From positions 248,001-312,000 of the forward strand of contig JBBRYS010000004.1 in assembly GCA_038237475.1 (NCBI GenBank): 64,000 nucleotides of DNA, read 5' to 3'. The notes under the pieces are model-generated. The model searched no databases. It worked only from the letters and a program-made list of their open reading frames with translations, and was not told where the DNA came from. Below are positions 1-8,445 of the stretch, piece after piece. Numbering within the stretch: the stretch's first letter is position 1; each line of letters begins with the position of its first letter. Source of the DNA: JAOAPY01 sp038237475 (lineage in GTDB: Bacteria > Acidobacteriota > Blastocatellia > Pyrinomonadales > Pyrinomonadaceae). The position numbers were made by a program, and so were the translations under genes.

Positions 1-626
1 TCCGGCGCCTCACGCTTTTGTCCGATGTGCGGCAGCATTAATTGGCCTGAGTACCGCCACTTCTTCAACCAGGTCTTCTGGCGTTCGATAGTATTCGTGA
101 GTTCTGTTTCTATCGGATAGCCGTCCGCCATCTGGATCGCCGGCTCAAGCACATCCTTGAGCGAGAGCTTCCCATACTCGGCGAGCATGACGAGAATTCC
201 GCCTGGCGTGCCCGGGGTCACGGCCGCGAGTGGCCCGTACTCAGGCACGAATTTCATTCCCTGTGATTTATACAGAGAGGCGGTCGCGCCCGTCGGGGCC
301 ACTCCCAGCGCGTTAATGCCGATCACCTTTTTGGTATGGGGATTGTAAATAAGAGCTTGCGTCTCGCCTCCCCACGAGAGGGTGTCCCACATAGTCGCGG
401 CAGCAGCGATCATGGCACAGGCAGCATCAACCGCGTTGCCGCCCTTCTGGAAAGTCATGGCACCGGCAGTCGCCGCGAGCGGCTTGCCGGTAATCCCCAT
501 CCAGTGCCGACCGTGCAGCGGCGGCTTTTGAGTGCGCTGTGCATTAAGGCTACACGGAGTGATCATGAGCACTGCAAACGACAAAATCGAGCCAATCGCA
601 GATCTGGTCCTGACAAGCGAGCGCAT
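1..626 (-). CDS. ggt: Gamma-glutamyltransferase, N-terminal part (runs off window)
   Basis: The 208 visible codons start with a signal peptide (Arg near the N-terminus, hydrophobic stretch, AQ cleavage region around residue 30). They continue with the Ntn-hydrolase gamma-glutamyltransferase signature: GKPLAATAGAMTFQKGGNAVDAA, here read as blocks GGNAVDAA and MWDTLSWGGE, then PGTPGG and LAEYGKLSLKDVLEPAI. The family cleaves gamma-glutamyl bonds such as that of glutathione in the periplasm after self-processing. The catalytic Thr region lies beyond the window edge and cannot be checked. The ATG at 626 is preceded by GGAGAG at a good distance. Family assignment is strong; substrate is unknown. 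Confidence 0.88.
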   Translation of the reverse strand, partial: MRSLVRTRSAIGSILSFAVLMITPCSLNAQRTQKPPLHGRHWMGITGKPLAATAGAMTFQKGGNAVDAACAMIAAAATMWDTLSWGGETQALIYNPHTKKVIGINALGVAPTGATASLYKSQGMKFVPEYGPLAAVTPGTPGGILVMLAEYGKLSLKDVLEPAIQMADGYPIETELTNTIERQKTWLKKWRYSGQLMLPHIGQKREAP

Positions 627-681
627 TTGTATCTCTCTCCCTGGGCAGATGTAAGAAAACTTCTAAGGGCGGAGACGTTAC

Positions 682-708
682 TTTATAGGCCCGTGCCAAA
701 TTTTCCAA
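682..708 (-). promoter_or_regulatory. Candidate sigma70 promoter of ggt
   Basis: On the minus strand a TATAAA box (687-682) lies about 56 bases before the ggt ATG. A TTGGAA box lies upstream of it (708-703), but the spacer is only 15 bases, which is short. The -10 is good and the -35 is weak, so this is a tentative call. Confidence 0.35.
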
Positions 709-758
709 CACTTTATTAATACCCAATGAGCCCGCGTCAGGACCGCATAACGCTACGA

Positions 759-1298
759 CTACACTACTTCAAGCCGATCGCCAGTCATGTGTTCCTTAAT
801 CTGAAACCGCAGGAACTCATAAACGGCTTGCAAGGCATCCGCGTTGCGGGTCGAGATGCGAATCAAAGCGCCGCGCTCTGTCTCTTCATACTTGTAACTG
901 ATTTCCGCCTTGAGTCGTTGCATGACCTCAGTTCCAGATGGTGTCTTTGCATGCACGAGCATCGGCGTTTCGAAGTTTCCCTCGCTGAACATCATGGCGA
1001 TGTGTTTAAGGTGCCGCCTGATCTGTTCGCGGCTTTCCAGGTCGGTTCCAGAATTAGCCTCAACCTGAATAGCGCCACCGTCCCTCGCCATCAGAAAGTG
1101 ATGAGTTGTCTTCGCGTGATCGAAGCCCATCGCTTTGTCACCACGCTCGTTCATCTCGGCCATCATCGGACAATCATGTGATTTAGTTGAGCCGTCCACC
1201 CCTGGCGAGTGCTTTTCCTGTCCTCGGACCAACAACGCCACGCCCAAACAAATACTAAGGACCACAACACCGCCCTGCAGCATATTTCTTTTTGTCAT
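759..1298 (-). CDS. Met/His-rich exported protein of unknown function
   Basis: This 179-residue protein has an N-terminal membrane or signal segment (residues 9-25). A stretch rich in His, Met and Cys follows (HDCPMMAEM near 41-49, then MGFDHAKTTHHFLM), suggesting metal binding. The C-terminal 100 residues contain an alpha/beta-looking domain with no motif I recognise. The ATG is preceded by AAGGAAGG. The start overlaps the stop of the upstream MerR-type gene by 4 bases, so the two are translationally coupled. Together with the MerR regulator and the nearby DUF305 protein, the context suggests periplasmic handling of a metal ion such as copper. That role is inference; no enzymatic function can be assigned. 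Confidence 0.75.
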   Translation of the reverse strand: MTKRNMLQGGVVVLSICLGVALLVRGQEKHSPGVDGSTKSHDCPMMAEMNERGDKAMGFDHAKTTHHFLMARDGGAIQVEANSGTDLESREQIRRHLKHIAMMFSEGNFETPMLVHAKTPSGTEVMQRLKAEISYKYEETERGALIRISTRNADALQAVYEFLRFQIKEHMTGDRLEVV

Positions 1299-1801
1299 TT
1301 TTTCCTTCCTTTTAGTCCAGGTTTACGTAGCAGGAGACTGTTTGATGAATGTCGCACACCGTCCCGAGCCGAGAGCGCTTGTAATAGTCCCGCCTGCTGG
1401 CCCGCTGCCGTCTTAGCCAATCGTTCGTCCCAATCCTTTAACGACCGGCGCAGTTCGTTACGTATGGCTATGACGTCCTCAAGATGACTCTCGATATCCG
1501 CCAGTTTCCGGGCGGCGAGACTTCGCACTTGATGGCAAGGCGCTCCCCCACCGTCAAAAACCTTGAAGATCTCGCTGAGTTCGGCGAGTGTGAAACCGAC
1601 CAGCAGCGCCTTCCTAATCATGTGCACGCGTTCAACGGCATGCCCGGAGTACTCACGATAGCCATTTCTGGATCGCCGGGGGCGCAGCAATCCCATCTTT
1701 TCGTAATGACGCAGAGTGTCGGGACTTACACCCGTAGCTTTCGCCAGTTCACCCACTCTCAACACGACTGTGATCGAAAATTCGCCATTCATCGGGAACA
1801 T
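1295..1801 (-). CDS. MerR-family transcriptional regulator
   Basis: The N-terminal winged helix-turn-helix is clear (RVGELAKATGVSPDTLRHYE, residues about 13-32), then GLLRPRRSRNGYREY, and a long dimerisation helix (LAARKLADIESHLEDVIAIR). A single Cys (APCHQV) lies where metal-sensing MerR proteins place the first ligand. A second ligand Cys is not visible, so the metal class is unclear. The ATG at 1801 is chosen because GAGGG precedes it; a TTG at 1831 would extend the protein by 10 residues and an ATG at 1792 would shorten it. The gene overlaps the Met/His-rich exported protein downstream and is divergent from the DUF305 gene, the usual arrangement for a regulator acting on both. Confidence 0.88.
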   Translation of the reverse strand: MFPMNGEFSITVVLRVGELAKATGVSPDTLRHYEKMGLLRPRRSRNGYREYSGHAVERVHMIRKALLVGFTLAELSEIFKVFDGGGAPCHQVRSLAARKLADIESHLEDVIAIRNELRRSLKDWDERLAKTAAGQQAGLLQALSARDGVRHSSNSLLLRKPGLKGRKK

Positions 1802-1904
1802 CCTAAACCCTCGAACTAACTCCAATGTCAACTATTTTCTTTTGTTTTCGGGGATTCGTAAACAAAGCCAATTTTGCGTTAACGAATCTATTTTCTTCAG
1901 CAAC

Positions 1905-1926
1905 TTGCATGCAAATGACCGCGGTC
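1905..1926. promoter_or_regulatory. Candidate operator in the divergent MerR/DUF305 gap
   Basis: The gap between the MerR and DUF305 genes holds two adjacent perfect palindromes, TTGCATGCAA (1905-1914) and GACCGCGGTC (1917-1926). Boxes like TATGGT (1933) or TAAAGT (1938) follow at a distance suiting transcription towards DUF305. MerR proteins bind dyads between -35 and -10, so these are plausible sites, but no canonical 19-20 bp spaced promoter is certain. Confidence 0.3.
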
Positions 1927-1989
1927 CCCTTTTATGGTAAAGTTAGGCCTCAAGACTCGACCATGCAAACATGATGAAGTTGTCTCACT

Positions 1990-2697
1990 GTGAGTAAGCG
2001 TAAGCTCCTAAGGTTAACGAGATTTGTCGCGCTGCGAAGTGCGCTAGTTGCTGCCACTACACTTCCGACCTTATTCTCGCCGCCAGTCTGGGCCCAGTCG
2101 CCTGCCCCGCCTGTTACGCCGGCGCCGGTAGTCGTGCAGCCGGGTGCCCCCGGCGAACCTACTCGGACTTTGCCGCCATCCACAAGAGCTACTCTGCCTC
2201 CCAGTTCTCCCGTGGACGCGAAGTTCATGCAGGGAATGATCATGCATCACGCGCAGGCGGTTGAGATGACAGCCCTGATCGAGACACATACGGACAACAA
2301 AGATCTCCGTTTACTTGGGGCTCGAATCAGCGGCTCGCAATCAGAGGAAATAAGGTTTATGAAGCGATGGCTGGCGGTCCGGGGAGAGGCGATTTCTCCG
2401 GAGATGCATGCGATGGCGATGCCGATGGATATGCCGGGCCATTCAATGCTTATGCCGGGGATGCTGACGCCAGCTCAAATGCACTCTTTCGGGAAAGCAA
2501 AAGACAAGGCTTTCGACCGCCTGTTTTTGGAAGGAATGATTCAGCACCACAACGGCGCGTTAATTATGGTGAAGGACTTGTTCGACACTGCGGGCGCCGG
2601 CCAGGACGCTGAACTATTCAATTTTGCGACCGATGTCGACACTGGCCAACGCGCTGAAATTAGGATTATGCAATTTATGCTGAGTGACAACATCTAG
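1990..2697 (+). CDS. DUF305 family exported protein
   Basis: This 235-residue protein has a signal peptide ending near AQS (about residue 36), a Pro-rich linker, then a DUF305 domain. Two repeats of the diagnostic motif are visible: FMQGMIMHHAQAVEM near residue 80 and FLEGMIQHHNGALIM near 180, with a Met-rich loop between (MHAMAMPMDMPGHSM). DUF305 proteins are ferritin-like helical bundles, often beside copper genes, with no proven reaction. The start is a GTG with no strong ribosome site. The gene ends 10 bases before the LVIVD-propeller gene and probably shares its transcript. Confidence 0.88.
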   Translation: MSKRKLLRLTRFVALRSALVAATTLPTLFSPPVWAQSPAPPVTPAPVVVQPGAPGEPTRTLPPSTRATLPPSSPVDAKFMQGMIMHHAQAVEMTALIETHTDNKDLRLLGARISGSQSEEIRFMKRWLAVRGEAISPEMHAMAMPMDMPGHSMLMPGMLTPAQMHSFGKAKDKAFDRLFLEGMIQHHNGALIMVKDLFDTAGAGQDAELFNFATDVDTGQRAEIRIMQFMLSDNI

Positions 2698-2707
2698 AGG
2701 AGAAACG

Positions 2708-4726
2708 ATGACTCGAATTCATATTATGGCTATCCGTTCGCTCATGGTACTCATTCTGTTTTCGTCGTGTTTTGCGGCGAGGACTCAGGCGCAGACTGCC
2801 TCGCCGTCTCCGATGTCTACGAGCACTCCAGAAACAAAAACTACAGACCAGAAAGAGGAAGCAAACCCTTTTGCTCCTGAACCGGCTTCGCCACTCCCGG
2901 CTGGCATGACAGGCTCAGATGCCAATGACCCGCGCGCTAAGCTCGCACCGGGAATGTACGACGCAGCTGAGACATCGATGGGTATTAAGCATCTCCTCTT
3001 GCTCAAAAAACCTGACGCGTTTCAACTGGGTTCCGCGGATCCTAACGATCCGAAAGTGCAGAAGACGCTGAGTCTGCTCGGCCGCGACCCGTCAAAGATG
3101 CCCAAGGCGACGCAGTTGGTAATAGCTCAGCTGGCTTTTGCGAATTCAGACCTGGCGTTCCAGGGTGGACACCTATTTCAGGGAAACTTTTATGGAGTCA
3201 GTATCTATGACATCTCCAATCCTGCCAAAGCTAGCTTGCTGACTTCGATAATATGCCCAGGTGGACAGGGTGATGTGTCGGTTTATAAGAATCTGCTTTT
3301 CATGTCGGTGGAGATGACAAACGGTCGTCTGGATTGTGGCACACAGGGCTTTCCGCCGGAGCCTCCGGCAGCCGTAGGACACGAGAACAAATCGCCGGCC
3401 GCACAAAAAGATCGGTTTCGTGGAGTGAGAATTTTCGATATCGCCGATGTCAGGAATCCGAAACAGGTGGCCGCCGTGCAAACTTGCCGCGGTTCACACA
3501 CGCATACGCTGGTCGTCGATCCAAATGATAAGGACAACGTCTTCATCTACGTCTCCGGCACCTCCTTCGTCCGACCAGCTGAAGAGTTAGCCGGGTGCTC
3601 AGGTGAAGCAGCGGACAAGGATCCGAACACCGCCCTCTTTCGCATCGATGTGATCAAGGTGCCGTTGGCTGCGCCACAAACCTCGCAGGTGGTCTCCAGC
3701 CCTCGAGTGTTTATCGATCCACGCACCGGAGCGTTTAATGGCCTGAACAACGGTGGTACTCACGGCAAGGACGGCCTCGAAAAGCCCTCGGACACCAATC
3801 AGTGCCACGACATCACCGTGTACTCAAAGCTTGGGTTGGCCGCAGGCGCCTGTTCAGGAAATGGCATCCTGCTCGATATTAAAGATCCGGTGCATCCCAA
3901 ACGCCTCGACGCAGTCAACGACCCGAACTACTCATACTGGCACTCGGCCTCATTCTCAAACGACGGCTCGAAGATCGTCTTCACTGATGAATGGGGCGGC
4001 GGTCTGGGAGCACGCTGCCGGGCGAATGACCCGAACAAATGGGGCGCCAATGCGGTTTTCCATTTGCAGAACAACAAGCTGAGCTTTGCCAGCTACTACA
4101 AGTTGCCGGCGGCCCAGGGCGACAGCGAGAACTGCGTCGCTCACAACGGCTCGCTCGTTCCGGTTCCCGGCCGCGACATCGAAGTGCAGGCATGGTACCA
4201 GGGCGGCATCTCACTGATGGACTTTTCAGATGCCAACCACCCTTTTGAAATCGCTTACTTCGATCGTGGACCAATTGATCCAAACATGCTGGTGCTCGGC
4301 GGCGACTGGTCCGCCTACTGGTACAACGGCCACATTTACGCTTCAGAGATCGCACGCGGTCTCGATGTCTTTGAGCTCACGGCAACGAAGTTTCTGACCC
4401 AGCATGAGATTGACGCCGCGAAGACGGTTCGAGTGACTGAACTCAATGTGCAGAACCAGGAAAAAATCGAGTGGCCCCGCCAGTTGGTCGTGGCTCAAGC
4501 TTATGTCGATCAGTTGGAGCGATCACAGGCACTACCAGCTGATCGAATTGCCTCTTTACGACAGTCGATTGGAAACGCCCAGACTTCGCACAGCAAACAG
4601 GAAGATCTCGCAAGCCTGAAGAGTCTTGTCCCGTCATTGGAAAAGACAGCCGCCATGGCTAAGAATGCGGCAGACTCATCGCGATTGCTGGCGCTGGCAG
4701 AAATCCTGAAGCATCCAACCCGCTGA
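2708..4726 (+). CDS. LVIVD-type beta-propeller secreted protein
   Basis: The protein has 672 residues from the ATG at 2708, which sits 7 bases after AGAGGAG; an in-frame ATG 24 bases earlier lacks a site. A signal peptide (first 30 residues, ending AQA) and a low-complexity Pro/Thr/Ser linker lead into blade-like repeats of the kind VSIYDISNPAKASLL, VRIFDIADVRNPKQV, ILLDIKDPVHPKRL and SLMDFSDANHPFEIA, which match the LVIVD repeat. The C-terminal 110 residues are helical. Several paired Cys suggest disulfides in the periplasm or outside the cell. DUF305 and LVIVD proteins recur together; their joint role is not known to me. Confidence 0.82.
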   Translation: MTRIHIMAIRSLMVLILFSSCFAARTQAQTASPSPMSTSTPETKTTDQKEEANPFAPEPASPLPAGMTGSDANDPRAKLAPGMYDAAETSMGIKHLLLLKKPDAFQLGSADPNDPKVQKTLSLLGRDPSKMPKATQLVIAQLAFANSDLAFQGGHLFQGNFYGVSIYDISNPAKASLLTSIICPGGQGDVSVYKNLLFMSVEMTNGRLDCGTQGFPPEPPAAVGHENKSPAAQKDRFRGVRIFDIADVRNPKQVAAVQTCRGSHTHTLVVDPNDKDNVFIYVSGTSFVRPAEELAGCSGEAADKDPNTALFRIDVIKVPLAAPQTSQVVSSPRVFIDPRTGAFNGLNNGGTHGKDGLEKPSDTNQCHDITVYSKLGLAAGACSGNGILLDIKDPVHPKRLDAVNDPNYSYWHSASFSNDGSKIVFTDEWGGGLGARCRANDPNKWGANAVFHLQNNKLSFASYYKLPAAQGDSENCVAHNGSLVPVPGRDIEVQAWYQGGISLMDFSDANHPFEIAYFDRGPIDPNMLVLGGDWSAYWYNGHIYASEIARGLDVFELTATKFLTQHEIDAAKTVRVTELNVQNQEKIEWPRQLVVAQAYVDQLERSQALPADRIASLRQSIGNAQTSHSKQEDLASLKSLVPSLEKTAAMAKNAADSSRLLALAEILKHPTR

Positions 4727-4900
4727 TCTTATGAGGCTTGGTAAAACCAGAGCGTTTTTGAGTGACGGATAACGTGGTTGTGCGGCGCAAGTTATTGGAG
4801 GACCTCGGACAGCGCGTAATCGTTCCTAACGCCAGAAACAATTGACGGCGGTTAGAGAAATCACCGTCCACGCTGTATGAATTGACTAAAGCGTAAGCGT

Positions 4901-4921
4901 AGTCTGCCAAAAGTCTGCCAA
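4901..4921. repeat. Left copy of GTCTGCCAA paired repeat (tRNA-Val island)
   Basis: GTCTGCCAA occurs twice with an 11-base period. The same 21-base block recurs exactly at 5906-5926, next to tRNA-Val, with the HigBA genes between. The paired arrangement resembles arm-type binding sites of a tyrosine recombinase; that reading is inference. Confidence 0.6.
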
Positions 4922-4956
4922 GACTTTCCGCATTTGGAGGCGGAGCTATTAGCCTT

Positions 4957-5280
4957 CTACGCAGGCATGCTGTGTTCGATCTCTTCAGCTCGTCGCACTT
5001 TGACCTTCACCTCGACTCGTGACCCGAGCCGGTTGATGATCGACATCAGGCGATCGACGGTGAACCGCCCAAGATCGGCGTTGCGGATGCGCGAGAAGTC
5101 CGCTGCCGCAATCCCAGTGCGGCCCTGCGCGCCGCGAACGCTAAGCCCGTCACGGTCGAGCGCTTTGATGATCTCGGCGGCCAGAATTGCCTTGAACTGA
5201 TCGGCATCGGCATTCTTGTGTCCCAAGTCGCGAAAAACATTTCCGCTTCCTTTCACTACCTCCAGGTTTTCGCTTTTCAT
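4957..5280 (-). CDS. HigA-type antitoxin, XRE-like helix-turn-helix
   Basis: This 107-residue protein has a helix-turn-helix of the HTH_37/HigA class. It contains KAILAAEIIKALDRDGLSVR, AAADFSRIRNADLGRFTVDRLM and a C-terminal RLGSRVEVKVKVR strand. Such proteins neutralise the partner toxin and repress their own operon. The start overlaps the toxin stop by 4 bases, and the toxin gene comes first as in higBA operons. A perfect palindrome at 5677-5694 is the likely operator. Confidence 0.85.
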   Translation of the reverse strand: MKSENLEVVKGSGNVFRDLGHKNADADQFKAILAAEIIKALDRDGLSVRGAQGRTGIAAADFSRIRNADLGRFTVDRLMSIINRLGSRVEVKVKVRRAEEIEHSMPA

Positions 5281-5621
5281 CGCAACATCTCCTTCAGTCT
5301 TTTCATACGGTCCTTGACCAGATCGATTTCAGCTTTGGGCGTCTTGATGCCCCGCGTAGATTTCTTCTGAAAGACATGGACAACCCAAATGTCTTCACCG
5401 AGCTGCACCGCATAGACCACGCGGAACGCGTCACCGCGAAACGGCAAGGCAATCTCGAACATGCCCGAGCCTAGACCTCGCATAGGCTTCGCAATGTCGG
5501 TCTTACCACCCTCTGCAGCAATGGTCAAAGCCGCAAGACAAGTGGACCTCACTCCATCCGGGAAGGTCTCGAATTCCTTGAGCGCTGCTTTAATCCACGA
5601 AACGGGCCGCGTACTTCTGAT
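5277..5621 (-). CDS. HigB/Gp49-like toxin, apparent non-AUG start
   Basis: The core (MRGLGSGMFEIALPFRGDAF, then RVVYAVQLGEDIWVVHVFQKKS and TPKAEIDLVKDRM) matches the phage Gp49-like/HigB family of RelE-fold mRNA nucleases. The first canonical start, GTG at 5552, would remove the conserved N-terminus RPVSWIKAALKEF. The reading frame stays open upstream. GGGGAGG lies 6 bases before an ATC codon at 5621, exactly where an ATG is expected, and that start gives 114 residues, the usual length. Either AUC is used as a weak start, the start codon is mutated, or there is a base error. The coordinates here assume the ATC. Confidence 0.7.
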   Translation of the reverse strand: MRSTRPVSWIKAALKEFETFPDGVRSTCLAALTIAAEGGKTDIAKPMRGLGSGMFEIALPFRGDAFRVVYAVQLGEDIWVVHVFQKKSTRGIKTPKAEIDLVKDRMKRLKEMLR

Positions 5622-5676
5622 GATTTGCCTCCCCGTTCATCGCTTCGCGATCTCGTCTCGGGTCTTGCTCTGCCAT

Positions 5677-5709
5677 GTTGTCATATATGACAACACACGT
5701 CAATTGTAA
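5677..5709 (-). promoter_or_regulatory. higBA promoter with perfect palindromic operator
   Basis: GTTGTCATATATGACAAC (5677-5694) is a perfect 18-base palindrome about 55 bases before the toxin start. On the minus strand TTACAA (5709-5704) and TATATG (5687-5682) lie 16 bases apart, so the -10 box sits inside the palindrome. This is the expected design for autorepression by an antitoxin. Confidence 0.6.
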
Positions 5710-5905
5710 CTGGATTAGCTGACCATCAGTGACTAAATACACGTGGAGTTTGATTCAGAGTCCGCCAAAAGCAGTTTCGATCTGGGAAGGAGCGCGACCT
5801 AAACAGGCCGCGAAGGGTGACTCAATAGAGATATTGATCAATGAGCAGCAGAAGCATGGCAGCTGACGGACGCGTCTGATCCGATATGAGCGAAGCGACA
5901 ATGAG

Positions 5906-5926
5906 AGTCTGCCAAAAGTCTGCCAA
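5906..5926. repeat. Right copy of GTCTGCCAA paired repeat (tRNA-Val island)
   Basis: It is identical over 21 bases to 4901-4921 and lies 56 bases from the 3' end of tRNA-Val. The two copies bracket the toxin-antitoxin pair. The rest of 5710-5905 holds no gene that I can support. Confidence 0.6.
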
Positions 5927-5981
5927 ATTTTGTCGTGAACGATGAGGGGAGGAGAAAAGTACCGAAATCTCTCAATAAAAA

Positions 5982-6056
<75 letters not shown>

Positions 6057-6294
6057 AAATCTTTCAATCAAACTAGAATCGTTGACCAAAGCGAAGCCAG
6101 AAAGTAGCAAGCAGCTTGCGGATGTGTCAAGCAGCCGTCAACTTTAGACTTGATTCGTAAGACTTTATGCTTTGTACTTTCTGCTGTCTTCTCAAACTTC
6201 AAGTCTGGCAGCCTAATAGTTTTAGTGGGCTAAGAACCCAACCGGATTATCTGTCGGGCAACGCCGGCGAGCCGTGCGTGGCCTTTCAGAACAA

Positions 6295-8289
6295 CTAAGC
6301 GCTGGCGGTCTCGCCGGCCAGTTGTTCCCATTCCTGATACAACTGGCGCAGCCGTGTATCGGTCCGCTCATACTCCTGGTTGAGAGTCTTGAGCTTCTGC
6401 GCATCGCGCGCGTTTTCAGGCTGGCTCATCTGCTCTGAGAGGTCGCGCAATTCCCTTTCGGCGGCCGCGACTTCTGCTTCAACTGTTTCCGGCGCACGTC
6501 CCGCGGGCTTCTTTTTTTTGACAAGCTTGACCCCGGGCTTCCCTACTGGCTGCGATGCTTTGCCGCTGTCCATTAGCTTTGCTTCAGTGGCCACAAGTTC
6601 CTTAGGGCCTGATTGCCATTGCAACTCTTCCGCGGCAGCGCTCGAAACCGGGGCCGACGCCGCTCGCGCTGTTGAGCCCCCGCGTTTCTGATCGGCTTTC
6701 CAGTCATGGTACTGCGTGTAATCGCCGTCAAAATGTTCAGCAGCACCGGCGCCATCCAACGCCAAAATCTGGGTCGCGACGCGGTCGAGAAAATAGCGAT
6801 CGTGACTGATGGTGACGATGGTACCTTCGTAAGCATCGAGCGCCTCTTCCAAAGCCTCACGCGAAGGTATGTCGAGATGGTTAGTGGGCTCATCAAGCAC
6901 CAGCACGTTGACGCGCGAATAGATCAGCTTGGCGAGCGCCAGCCGGCCCTTCTCGCCTCCCGACAAATCGCCGACATGCTTGTAGACGTCATCACCAGTG
7001 AAGTGGAACTTTCCTAAAAAGGACCGCAGCTCGCCGGCTGTGGCTGACGAGGGAGCAACCCGACGCAGCTCCATGATGATCTCATTGCGATCATCGAGAT
7101 CATCGAGCTGCTGAGCGTAATAACCGATCTGTACTTTGGTGCCCCAGCGAACTTCACCGGCCAGCGGTTCAATCTTTCCCAGAATAGTTTTTAGAAACGT
7201 GGTTTTCCCGGAACCATTGGGCCCGATGATTCCGAGGCACTCGCCGCGTCGCAGCACAAACGAGATGTCGGCGGCCAGCATTTTGTCAGGGTAGCCAACC
7301 GTCGTTTCATCCACCGTCAGGACATGATTGCCAGTGCGCTCGATTGAACGCAGGCGAAAGTCGCCGGAAGAGCGATCGGCCCGCACGGCTTCAACGCGTT
7401 CGAGCTTGGCCAGCATCGTCCGCCGCGATTTTGCCTGCTTGGTCTTTTGTCCGGCCAGGTTGCGGCGGATAAATTCTTCTGTCTTCTCGATCAGGTGACG
7501 CTGGTTTTCGTAAGCGCGTTGTTGTGCTTCGCGGCGCTCTTCTCGTTCGATGAGGAAGGCGGAATAGTTGCCCGTGTAAGTGGTGGCACGGCCGCTCTCT
7601 AACTCAACAATGCGGTTGCAGGCTCGATCAAGAAAGTAACGATCGTGACTGATAATGACGTAAGCCGCGGCATACGTTTGCAGAAATTCCTCGAGCCATT
7701 CTACCGCGGTGACGTCGAGATGGTTGGTAGGCTCGTCGAGTAATAGAATGTCGGGTTCGGCCAGCAACAGCCTCGCCAGCCCCAGGCGATTCTGTTGGCC
7801 GCCTGAAAGCTTTTCTGTTTCCAGCGTCCAGGTTTCGCGTTCAAAACCAAGGCCCTGAAGGATCGCTTCAGCTTTGGCGCCGTATTCAAAACCACCCTCG
7901 CGTTCGAACTCGTGCTGCAGATCGCTATAGCGCTCGAGCACTTTCTCGAGGTCAGCATCAGCTTCAGCCATGCGGTGTTCGAGTTCATGCATCTCATGCT
8001 CGATTTGCTGCAGGTGGCCAAAGGCGGCGAGTGCTGCTTCATGAACCGTGGTGCCGGCTTCGAAGTGAATGTGCTGCGCCAACAGACCCAGCCGCACACC
8101 GCGCGCGCGCACGACATCGCCTTCATCGGGCGCTTCCTCGCCACTCACGAGCCGAAAGATAGTGGTCTTGCCGGCGCCATTGCGTCCGACGAGGCCCACG
8201 TGCTCACCGGGATTTATCTGCAGCGATGCGCCGCGCAGGACATCCTGAGCTCCATATGATTTGTAAACATCTGAAAGTCGGAAAAGCAT
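6295..8289 (-). CDS. ABC-F family ATPase (ribosome-associated type)
   Basis: The protein has 664 residues with two ABC nucleotide-binding domains and no membrane segment. Walker A motifs are GRNGAGKT (35-42) and GPNGSGKT (about 347). Signature motifs are LSGGQQNRLGLARLLL and LSGGEKGRLALAKL, and both Walker B regions read LDEPTNHLD. A charged linker sits between the domains (EERREAQQRAYENQRHLIEKTEEFIRRNLAGQ and on), and a C-terminal coiled coil runs from about 590 to 655. ABC-F proteins act on the ribosome, in translation or in antibiotic protection. The architecture fits the Uup/YheS-like group; the exact subfamily cannot be set by eye. Confidence 0.93.
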   Translation of the reverse strand: MLFRLSDVYKSYGAQDVLRGASLQINPGEHVGLVGRNGAGKTTIFRLVSGEEAPDEGDVVRARGVRLGLLAQHIHFEAGTTVHEAALAAFGHLQQIEHEMHELEHRMAEADADLEKVLERYSDLQHEFEREGGFEYGAKAEAILQGLGFERETWTLETEKLSGGQQNRLGLARLLLAEPDILLLDEPTNHLDVTAVEWLEEFLQTYAAAYVIISHDRYFLDRACNRIVELESGRATTYTGNYSAFLIEREERREAQQRAYENQRHLIEKTEEFIRRNLAGQKTKQAKSRRTMLAKLERVEAVRADRSSGDFRLRSIERTGNHVLTVDETTVGYPDKMLAADISFVLRRGECLGIIGPNGSGKTTFLKTILGKIEPLAGEVRWGTKVQIGYYAQQLDDLDDRNEIIMELRRVAPSSATAGELRSFLGKFHFTGDDVYKHVGDLSGGEKGRLALAKLIYSRVNVLVLDEPTNHLDIPSREALEEALDAYEGTIVTISHDRYFLDRVATQILALDGAGAAEHFDGDYTQYHDWKADQKRGGSTARAASAPVSSAAAEELQWQSGPKELVATEAKLMDSGKASQPVGKPGVKLVKKKKPAGRAPETVEAEVAAAERELRDLSEQMSQPENARDAQKLKTLNQEYERTDTRLRQLYQEWEQLAGETASA

Positions 8290-8387
8290 TTCTATCGTTC
8301 GCCGAAATCCCTCAATTTGTGTGCCTAAAACCGCTCATCAAATTTACTCGCCCCATAGCGTCCAGCGCTCGCTTAACGCACAAAGCA

Positions 8388-8414
8388 GGTGTGATCCGTA
8401 ACGCTGATCACACC
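8388..8414 (-). terminator. Hairpin downstream of the parvulin gene
   Basis: GGTGTGATC and GATCACACC pair perfectly over 9 bases around a 9-base loop, just after the parvulin stop on the minus strand. No clear U-tract follows, so it may be a terminator or a 3'-end stabiliser. Confidence 0.4.
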
Positions 8415-8445
8415 CGCCTTGAGGTTGGTGCCGTTCCCTTGCAGC

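Noticed and set aside
1800..1831. TTGACA-N20-TAGGAT promoter of the MerR gene
   Set aside because: It looks like a MerR-type spaced promoter, but its -10 box overlaps the most likely ATG of the same gene.
1295..1831. Longer MerR start (TTG at 1831)
   Set aside because: No ribosome site. The ATG at 1801 has GAGGG in place.
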